Shown here piece by piece: positions 58,067 through 64,000 of a stretch of 64,000 nt of DNA. A model generated the notes under the pieces. The model was not told where the DNA came from. It saw nothing but the letters and a program-made list of their open reading frames with translations, and did no database searches. This DNA comes from Paracoccus tegillarcae. Lineage in GTDB: Bacteria; Pseudomonadota; Alphaproteobacteria; Rhodobacterales; Rhodobacteraceae. Every line of letters begins with the position of its first letter. Within the stretch, counting starts at the first letter, position 1. The translations under genes and the position numbers were made by a program. The stretch is taken from assembly GCF_002847305.1 (NCBI RefSeq), contig NZ_CP025408.1, forward strand, positions 2,129,001-2,193,000, written 5' to 3'.

Positions 58067-58741
58067 ATGAGCGATGTAACCGATACTGTGGCGGGCGGCC
58101 AGCCGGTGCTGGAATGGCGCGAGGGCGGCGTTCCGGTCTCGGCGCGCTTCGATGACCCCTATTTCAGTCTGGCGGGCGGGCTGGCCGAAACCGGCCATGT
58201 GTTTCTGGCAGGCAACGATCTGCCCGCGCGTCTGCGCCCCGGCTTTCATGTGGCCGAGCTGGGCTTTGGCACCGGGCTGAACCTGATGGCGCTGGCGCGG
58301 ATCGCTGTGGTGCCGGTGCGGTTCACCAGCTTTGAGGGCTTTCCGATGAGCCTTGAGCAGATGGAACAGGCCCATGCCGGCTTTCCCGAACTGGCCGATC
58401 TGTCGGCGCAGTTGCGCGACGGTTGGTCCACACGCCAGATGCAGGTCGGGCTGATCAACGCGCGGGTGATCACAGGCGATGCGCGCCAGACGCTGGCCGA
58501 GTGGGGCGGGCAGGCCGATGCCTGGTTTCTGGACGGGTTCTCGCCGGCCAAGAACCCCGAGATGTGGGGCGAGGCGCTGATGGCCGAGGTCGCGGCGCAT
58601 ACCGCGCCGGGGGGCAGTTTCGCCACTTATACCGCCGCGGGCCATGTGCGCCGGGCCTTGGCCGCCGCCGGGTTTGCGGTGGAACGCCGCCCCGGTTTCG
58701 CGGGCAAGCGGCACATGTCTGTCGGGCGATACGAAGGGTAG
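58067..58741 (+). CDS. mnmD: tRNA 5-methylaminomethyl-2-thiouridine methyltransferase MnmD
   Basis: A 224-residue SAM methyltransferase corresponding to the N-terminal half of MnmC: RFDDPYFSLAGGLAETGHVFLAGNDLPAR, the SAM loop VAELGFGTGLNLMAL, FTSFEGFPMSLEQM and DAWFLDGFSPAKNPEMW. It makes the last step of mnm5s2U34 in tRNA. It is a stand-alone form, and the flavoprotein half is encoded divergently. Start ATG 58067. Confidence 0.94.
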   Translation: MSDVTDTVAGGQPVLEWREGGVPVSARFDDPYFSLAGGLAETGHVFLAGNDLPARLRPGFHVAELGFGTGLNLMALARIAVVPVRFTSFEGFPMSLEQMEQAHAGFPELADLSAQLRDGWSTRQMQVGLINARVITGDARQTLAEWGGQADAWFLDGFSPAKNPEMWGEALMAEVAAHTAPGGSFATYTAAGHVRRALAAAGFAVERRPGFAGKRHMSVGRYEG

Positions 58742-58744
58742 GGC

Positions 58745-59722
58745 ATGCGCAAACTGCTGTTGTTCCTGCTGGGGCTGGTTCTGGGTGCCCTGCTGCTGGT
58801 CGGCGGCTTACGCATCGCTGCTGCCCTGCGAGAGGCCCAGCCTCTGGCGGCGGTTCTGCCCGCCGAGGGGCAATTGATCGAAACAGAGGCCGGATCGCTT
58901 TTCGTGCAGGATCTGGGGCCGCGCGACGGACCGGTGCTGCTGTTCCTGCACGGCACGGCGGCGTGGTCGGGCCTGTGGCGGCCGACGCTGGAGGCAATGG
59001 CAGGGCAGGGCTATCGCGCCATTGCGCTGGACATGCCGCCCTTTGGCTTTTCGCAGCGTGACCCGGCGGGCCGCTATGACCGCGCCCATCAGGCGCAGGT
59101 CGTCCACGCGCTGATCCGTGCCTTGCAGATCAGGCCGGTTCTGGTCGCGCATTCCTTTGGCGCCGGGCCGGGGGTCGAGGCGGTGATGCAGACGCCGGGC
59201 GCCTTTGCCGGGCTGGTCGTGGTTGACGGTGCGCTGGCCATCGGCGCGCAGCCCTCGCAACTGCCCCTGCCTTTGCGCAGCGATTGGATGCGGCAGGCGG
59301 GCATTGCCGTCACCGCGACCAATCCGATGATGACGCGGCGGTTGCTGGCCTCGTTCCTGCATGTGAAATCGGCGGCAACCGATGAGGTGGTGGACATATT
59401 GCAGCGCCCGATGACGCGGCAGGGCAGCACTGCGGCCTTTGCCGATTGGCTGCCTTCACTGCTGACAGTGCCCTCGGATGCGCTGAGCATCAGACCCGAC
59501 AGCTATCGCGATCTATGCCTGCCGACGGTGTTCCTGTGGGGACAAGAGGATACGGTCACACCGCTGGAACAGGGGCGGCAGGCGGCCGGGCTGGTGCCGG
59601 GTGCCGCGCTGCTGGTGATGCCCAATACCGGCCACATCCCACAGATCGAGACGCCAGCGCCATTTCTGGACGCGCTGCAACAGGGCCTGCGCCGGATCAA
59701 AGCTGCCGATCCGCCCTGTTAA
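58745..59722 (+). CDS. Membrane-anchored alpha/beta hydrolase
   Basis: A 325-residue protein with an N-terminal transmembrane anchor (LLLFLLGLVLGALLLVGGL), the oxyanion region LLFLHGTAAWSGLW, the nucleophile VAHSFGAGPG, the acid in LWGQEDTVTP and the histidine in NTGHIPQIE. The triad is complete. Substrate unknown; an esterase or epoxide-hydrolase-like function is possible. It begins four bases after mnmD and its stop overlaps that of the convergent rhomboid gene by three bases. Confidence 0.87.
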   Translation: MRKLLLFLLGLVLGALLLVGGLRIAAALREAQPLAAVLPAEGQLIETEAGSLFVQDLGPRDGPVLLFLHGTAAWSGLWRPTLEAMAGQGYRAIALDMPPFGFSQRDPAGRYDRAHQAQVVHALIRALQIRPVLVAHSFGAGPGVEAVMQTPGAFAGLVVVDGALAIGAQPSQLPLPLRSDWMRQAGIAVTATNPMMTRRLLASFLHVKSAATDEVVDILQRPMTRQGSTAAFADWLPSLLTVPSDALSIRPDSYRDLCLPTVFLWGQEDTVTPLEQGRQAAGLVPGAALLVMPNTGHIPQIETPAPFLDALQQGLRRIKAADPPC

Positions 59723-60444
59723 CGCCGCACCTGCGGGATGCGGCTTTGCGGATATTTCACCGCCGGATGTGGCGGGTGGCCATCGGTGAACTGCCAATAG
59801 GCGGTGCCACCACGTCGCAGAAACAGCGGCAGCGCCAGAACCGCGCCGGCCACAAATCCGCCCGCATGGGCCCAATAGGCGACGCCCTCTTCGGCGCCGA
59901 GCGTGGTGAACCCGCCAAAGATCTGCAGCCCGAACCAAAGACCCAGCATGACCCATGCCGGGATGGTAAAGATGCGGATGATGATGATGATGATGACCAG
60001 AATATCGACGCGTGCGCGCGGAAACAGCAGCAGATAGGCCCCCATCACCCCGGCAATCGCGCCCGATGCGCCCACCATCGGCACGCCCGACTGCGCGTCG
60101 GGCAGGATCTGGGCAAAGGCCGCCAGCAGACCGCAGGCCAGATAGAACAGCAAAAAGCCGACATGCCCCATCTGGTCTTCCAGATTGTCGCCGAAAATCC
60201 ACAGAAACAGCATATTTCCCAGAATATGCAGGAACCCGGCATGCAGGAACATATGGGTGACCAGCCCCCAGGTCATATCGCCGTGGATCACCGCCAGCGG
60301 ATAAAGCGCCAGCCGCGCCCATAATTCATTGAACTGATCGCTCCAGCCCTGGGTCAGCACGAACATCAGCACGTTCAGCGCAAGCAATGTGTAGGTCACA
60401 TAGGGCGTGCGCTCGGACGGGTTGTGGTCGCGGATTGGAAACAT
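59719..60444 (-). CDS. Rhomboid-family intramembrane serine protease
   Basis: A 241-residue membrane protein with HMFLHAGFLHILGNMLFLWIFGDNLED, the nucleophile motif MVGASGAIAGVMGAYL (Ser) and the catalytic His in YWAHAGGFVAGA. Six helices are predicted. A run of six isoleucines (VIIIIIIR) is encoded by a GAT trinucleotide repeat (59977-59996, plus strand). ATG 60444 is chosen because family sequence starts there; the frame stays open to 60780 without it. Confidence 0.92.
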   Translation of the reverse strand: MFPIRDHNPSERTPYVTYTLLALNVLMFVLTQGWSDQFNELWARLALYPLAVIHGDMTWGLVTHMFLHAGFLHILGNMLFLWIFGDNLEDQMGHVGFLLFYLACGLLAAFAQILPDAQSGVPMVGASGAIAGVMGAYLLLFPRARVDILVIIIIIIRIFTIPAWVMLGLWFGLQIFGGFTTLGAEEGVAYWAHAGGFVAGAVLALPLFLRRGGTAYWQFTDGHPPHPAVKYPQSRIPQVRR

Positions 60445-60721
60445 GCACCTGGCTTTCGTCCGTTTGGCAGCGGCCGGCCGCCGATCATTGTGGATATCGT
60501 CGCAGCCCATGGCCTGCCTTGCATCTACCTTTGCGGCAGGGGGCATGTCCAGCGCCACGCCGTCCGGGGGCGTCGTCCGCACCCGGCAGGCCCCGGTTTT
60601 CAGCGGCGCGGGCGGCTGCTTTTCGCCATGAGGCGCGGGGGCGGCGGGCGGATCGCTTTTCCGGGACTGGACAGTTGCAAAACGCCGGCTATCCTCGCGC
60701 CAGCCTGATGGGGGACCTTTC

Positions 60722-61990
60722 ATGACAACGATGACCGACCGCAAGAATGCCGCCATCTCGCGCGGCGTTGGGATGACCACGCAGATCTATGCCGACCGCG
60801 CCGAGAATGCCGAGATCTGGGACAAGGAGGGCAACCGCTATATCGACTTTGCCGCCGGCATCGCGGTGGTGAATACCGGCCATCGCCATCCTCGGGTGAT
60901 CGCGGCGGTCAAGGATCAGCTGGATCGCTTTACCCATACCTGCCATCAGGTTGTGCCTTATGAAAACTACGTCGAACTGGCGGAACGCCTGAACGACCTG
61001 ACCCCCGGCGATTTCGCGAAAAAGACGATCTTTGCCACCACCGGGGCCGAGGCGGTCGAGAACGCGGTCAAGATTGCGCGTCACCATACGGGTCGTCCGG
61101 GCATCGTGGCCTTTGCGGGCGGGTTCCACGGGCGCACCTTCATGGGCATGGCGCTGACCGGCAAGGTCCAGCCCTACAAGGCGGGCTTTGGTCCGATGAT
61201 GAACGATGTCTGGCACCTGCCGTTTCCCAATCCGCTGCATGGCGTGACCGAGGCCGATGCTCTGGCCGCGCTGGATCGCCTGTTCAAGGCCGATCTGGAG
61301 CCGGCTCGCGTCGCCGCCTTCATCATCGAGCCGGTTCAGGGCGAGGGGGGCTTTTACGAGGCCTCGGCCAGCTTTATCGGCAAACTGCGCGAGATCGCGG
61401 ATCAGCACGGCATCCTGCTGATCGCCGACGAGGTGCAGACCGGCTTTGCCCGCACCGGCAAGCTGTTCGCGATGGAACATGCGGGCGTGGCCGCCGATCT
61501 GACCACCATGGCCAAGGGGCTGGGCGGCGGCTTTCCGATCAGCGCCGTAACCGGGCGCGCCGAGGTGATGGACAGCCCCAATCCCGGCGGTCTGGGCGGC
61601 ACCTATGCGGGCAACCCGCTGGGCGTCGCGGCAGCCCATGCGGTGCTGGACGTGATCGAGGAAGAGGGCCTGAACGAACGCGCAACCCGGCTGGGCCAGC
61701 GGCTCAAGCAGCGCCTGGCGGGCCTGCGCGACGAGGTGCCCGAAATCGTCGATATCCGCGGCCCCGGCTTCATGAACGCGGTCGAATTCAACATGGCCGG
61801 CAGCGACAAGCCCAATCCCGACTTTGCCAATCGCGTCCGCGAACAGGCCCTGCAGCGCAATCTGATCCTGCTGACCTGCGGCGTTTACGGCAATGTCATC
61901 CGCTTTCTCGCACCGCTGACCATTCAGGATGCGGTTTTCGAAGAGGCGCTAGACATCGTCGAGGAAAGCATCCGCGCCGCCCGGATGTGA
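60722..61990 (+). CDS. gabT: 4-aminobutyrate aminotransferase
   Basis: PLP enzyme that moves the amino group of GABA to 2-oxoglutarate. The 422-residue protein has NRYIDFAAGIAVVNTGHRHP, TTGAEAVENAVKIARHHTGR, AGGFHGRTFMGMALTG, IIEPVQGEGGFYEAS, IADEVQTGFARTG and the PLP lysine in TTMAKGLGGGFP. No succinate-semialdehyde dehydrogenase gene is adjacent. Closely related 5-aminovalerate activity cannot be excluded. Confidence 0.92.
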   Translation: MTTMTDRKNAAISRGVGMTTQIYADRAENAEIWDKEGNRYIDFAAGIAVVNTGHRHPRVIAAVKDQLDRFTHTCHQVVPYENYVELAERLNDLTPGDFAKKTIFATTGAEAVENAVKIARHHTGRPGIVAFAGGFHGRTFMGMALTGKVQPYKAGFGPMMNDVWHLPFPNPLHGVTEADALAALDRLFKADLEPARVAAFIIEPVQGEGGFYEASASFIGKLREIADQHGILLIADEVQTGFARTGKLFAMEHAGVAADLTTMAKGLGGGFPISAVTGRAEVMDSPNPGGLGGTYAGNPLGVAAAHAVLDVIEEEGLNERATRLGQRLKQRLAGLRDEVPEIVDIRGPGFMNAVEFNMAGSDKPNPDFANRVREQALQRNLILLTCGVYGNVIRFLAPLTIQDAVFEEALDIVEESIRAARM

Positions 61991-62005
61991 CCGCGCGCAG
62001 AACCG

Positions 62006-62031
62006 CGGTGCATTTTTGCACCGAAGTTTTT
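62006..62031 (+). terminator. Intrinsic terminator after gabT
   Basis: CGGTGCA-TTTT-TGCACCG is a perfect seven-base stem with a four-base loop, followed by AAGTTTTT. It lies 16 bases after the gabT stop. Good match to a factor-independent terminator. Confidence 0.75.
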
Positions 62032-62104
62032 CGGGGGCCGCAGCTTGCGGGTGCCCTGCGCCATCCATATATTGCACGATCTGCAAATTCGTAAGGTTTG
62101 AGCC

Positions 62105-63361
62105 ATGTCCGTGCAAGACGATACCGGCGCACTTCACTCTGTTGGTGCGACAGGCGGTCCGCCGCGTGATCGCTTGCTTGCTGACCCGCGCGCCTGGGGG
62201 CTGATGCTGGCGGCGATGCTGACCATCATGTCAAACGCCACCATCACCCCGGCGCTGCCGGGACTGCAGGCGATGTTTGGCGACAATCCCAATGCCGAGC
62301 TGCTGACCCGGTTGCTGATCACCGCGCCCTCGCTGTTGGTGGCCATCGTCGCACCCTTTGCGGGCGTGGTGGTCGACCGTCTGGGACGGCGGCCGCCCTT
62401 GTTCACCGGCTTGATCGTCTACGCCATCGCCGGGACGGCGGGGCTGTATCTGGCCTCGCTCGAGGCGATCCTGGCCAGCCGTCTGGCGCTGGGTCTGGGC
62501 GTCGCCGCGATCATGACCGCGCAGGCGGCGCTGATCGGCGATTATTTCGACGGTCCCGCACGCGGGCGGCTGATGGGCTATCAGATCGCCGCGACAAATC
62601 TGGGCGGGCTGGTCTTTGTGATGACGGCGGGCGTGCTGGCCGCGCATGATCCGCGTCTGCCCTTTGCCATCTATGCGCTGTCTCTGGTGATGATCCCGTT
62701 CCTGTGGCGCGTCCTGCCCGAACCCGTGGCCCTGTCTGCGGGCGACCGTGCCGCCGTCGCCGATCCCGGCGAGCCGGGCTGGCCGATGACGGTGGCGATC
62801 ATGGCGGCCGCGCCGGGGCTGACCTTTGTCATCTTCTACGCCGTGCCGACGCAATTGCCCTATCACCTGGCCGAGATTGGCCTGGCCGATCCGCGCCAGA
62901 CCGGCGAGGTCATGGGCACGATGATGATGGCGGCGGCGGTGATGGCGGTGGCCTCGGGCTATCTGCGCCCGATCCTGGGCCGGATCGGCATGCCGGTCAT
63001 CGGTTATCTGTCGCTGACAACCGGCTTTATCCTGCTGGCAATGGCGCAGGGTCTGGGGATGGCGATGGCCGGAACCGCGCTGACCGGCGCCGGGCTGGGG
63101 CTGGTCATCCCGACCTTTATCACCACGGCGCTCAATGCCGCGCCCGCGCATCGGCGGGGTCTGGTCTCGGGTCTGGTCACTTCGGCCTTCTTTCTGGGCC
63201 AGTTTCTGTCGCCGCTTGCCATGCAGCCGCTGATCGTTCACTGGGGCTATGCAACGGCCTTTGGCATCGGTGCTGCCGGCTTTGCGCTGCTGGCGCTGCT
63301 GCTGATCCTGGCGCTACGCAACCGCGCGGCGCCAGTGGACAACCCCGCGGGGGCGCACTAG
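62105..63361 (+). CDS. Major facilitator superfamily exporter
   Basis: A 418-residue protein with twelve predicted helices. It shows the MFS motif VVVDRLGRRPPLF after helix 2, SRLALGLGVAAIMTAQAALIGDYF around helix 4, and symmetrical second-half helices. The order resembles drug-exporter (DHA1/Bcr-like) members. The N-terminal 25 residues are soluble. Substrate unknown. It is followed 30 bases later by an ABC ATPase gene. Confidence 0.88.
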   Translation: MSVQDDTGALHSVGATGGPPRDRLLADPRAWGLMLAAMLTIMSNATITPALPGLQAMFGDNPNAELLTRLLITAPSLLVAIVAPFAGVVVDRLGRRPPLFTGLIVYAIAGTAGLYLASLEAILASRLALGLGVAAIMTAQAALIGDYFDGPARGRLMGYQIAATNLGGLVFVMTAGVLAAHDPRLPFAIYALSLVMIPFLWRVLPEPVALSAGDRAAVADPGEPGWPMTVAIMAAAPGLTFVIFYAVPTQLPYHLAEIGLADPRQTGEVMGTMMMAAAVMAVASGYLRPILGRIGMPVIGYLSLTTGFILLAMAQGLGMAMAGTALTGAGLGLVIPTFITTALNAAPAHRRGLVSGLVTSAFFLGQFLSPLAMQPLIVHWGYATAFGIGAAGFALLALLLILALRNRAAPVDNPAGAH

Positions 63362-63391
63362 CGTCACCGCGCAATAACGAGGAGTCGCGAC

Positions 63392-64000
63392 ATGACCAAC
63401 GCGATCATCGAAATCGATCACATTTCGAAAGAATATGACAGCGGCACCAAGGCGCTGAACGAAGTCAGCCTGACCATCGAACAGGGCGAGATCCTGGCGC
63501 TGCTGGGCCCGAACGGCGCCGGCAAGACGACGCTGATCTCGATCATCTGCGGGCTGGTTGTGCCAACCGGCGGCAGGATTCTGGTCGGCGGACACGATAT
63601 CCGCACCGACTGGCGCCCGGCCCGTGAACTGATCGGGCTGGTGCCACAGGAAATCGCGCTCGATCTGTTCGAGACGGTCGAGAATTGCGTGAAATTCTCG
63701 CGCGGGCTTTACGGCAAGGGGCCCGATCCCGCCTATGTCGAACAGTTGCTGCGCAGCCTGACGCTGTGGGAAAAGAAAGACGCCCAGATCCGCGAATTGT
63801 CGGGCGGCATGAAACGCCGGGTGCTGATCGCCAAGGCGCTGGCGCATCAGCCGCGCGTGCTGTTTCTGGACGAACCGACCGCCGGTGTCGACGTCACCCT
63901 GCGGCGCGAGATGTGGCAGGTCGTGCGCAAGCTGCGCGAAAGCGGCGTGACCATCATCCTGACGACGCATTATCTGGAAGAGGCCGAAGAGATGGCCGAC
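63392..64000 (+). CDS. ABC transporter ATP-binding protein, 3' end outside the window
   Basis: The first 203 residues of an ABC ATPase are present: the Walker [13 protein letters not shown]-loop LVPQEIAL, signature [16 protein letters not shown], Walker [15 protein letters not shown] and H-loop [12 protein letters not shown]. The pattern is that of the ABC-2 export type (multidrug, polysaccharide or NodI/CcmA-like). The permease is probably encoded just beyond the window. GAGGAG precedes ATG 63392. Confidence 0.93.
   Translation, partial: MTNAIIEIDHISKEYDSGTKALNEVSLTIEQGEILALLGPNGAGKTTLISIICGLVVPTGGRILVGGHDIRTDWRPARELIGLVPQEIALDLFETVENCVKFSRGLYGKGPDPAYVEQLLRSLTLWEKKDAQIRELSGGMKRRVLIAKALAHQPRVLFLDEPTAGVDVTLRREMWQVVRKLRESGVTIILTTHYLEEAEEMAD

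Noticed and set aside
1..64000. CRISPR arrays, insertion sequences, prophage or rRNA genes
   Set aside because: No regularly spaced repeats, transposase signatures, phage structural genes or rRNA sequences were seen in reading the window.

Overview
This 64 kb window looks like the chromosome of a high-GC alphaproteobacterium of the family Rhodobacteraceae, most likely Paracoccus or a close relative. The assignment rests on gene content and order read by eye: an xseB-ispA-dxs run, an alphaproteobacterial Fla2-type flagellar cluster with a CtrA-like box, a DUF2794 gene, and a hairpin plus GGATATTT extragenic repeat that I remember as common in Rhodobacteraceae. No database was searched. Apart from the first 2 kb the window reads as ordinary chromosome with tight, translationally coupled operons. 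No insertion sequence, prophage, CRISPR array or rRNA is visible.

Left end (1-2124): a visibly AT-richer arm that stops at the 3' end of a tRNA-Lys gene. It holds a CGNR zinc-finger regulator, a small unknown protein and an EamA-type exporter as one coupled minus-strand operon, with a striking palindrome at its start, and an orphan VapB-like antitoxin without a toxin. From 2.2 to 9.9 kb lie dapF, mtaB and panB, then a coupled run of histone-deacetylase-like hydrolase, xseB, ispA, dxs and a VIT-type metal transporter. From 10 to 20 kb is a bidirectional flagellar locus: fliP-fliN-fliH-fliF on the minus strand and fliL, an unnamed coiled-coil protein, motE-like, motA, an unnamed 88-residue protein, flhA, fliR, flhB and a fliJ-like gene on the plus strand. 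They diverge from a short gap that carries the CtrA-like box. The biotin operon bioB-bioF-bioD-bioA follows (20.1-24.3 kb).

Middle (24.4-37.9 kb): glutamate dehydrogenase facing the biotin operon across a double hairpin, a structured gap with an orphan terminator, a TetR regulator, two tandem I78-type inhibitor lipoproteins, DUF2794, an EEP-fold protein, leuD and leuC separated by an opposite-strand membrane gene, an MscS channel, rsfS-rlmH, a lytic transglycosylase, a YbaK-domain protein and an aldo/keto reductase.

Right part (37.9-64 kb): tryptophan catabolism is present at two sites. A formamidase-like hydrolase and kynureninase diverge at 38.7 kb, and tryptophan 2,3-dioxygenase sits near 52 kb in an operon with a benzoate/2-aminobenzoate-type CoA ligase, a thioesterase, a MarR regulator, a shortened DUF4336-like protein, a cupin and a flavin monooxygenase. 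Together they suggest tryptophan to kynurenine to anthranilate to an aroyl-CoA. Between the two sites are an RND pump with two adaptors, an orphan TRAP binding protein, map, and a CinA-like/GNAT/sugar-kinase run. The end carries a CbiX-like chelatase, DUF4202, divergent genes corresponding to the two halves of MnmC, an alpha/beta hydrolase, a rhomboid protease, gabT, an MFS exporter and the start of an ABC ATPase gene.
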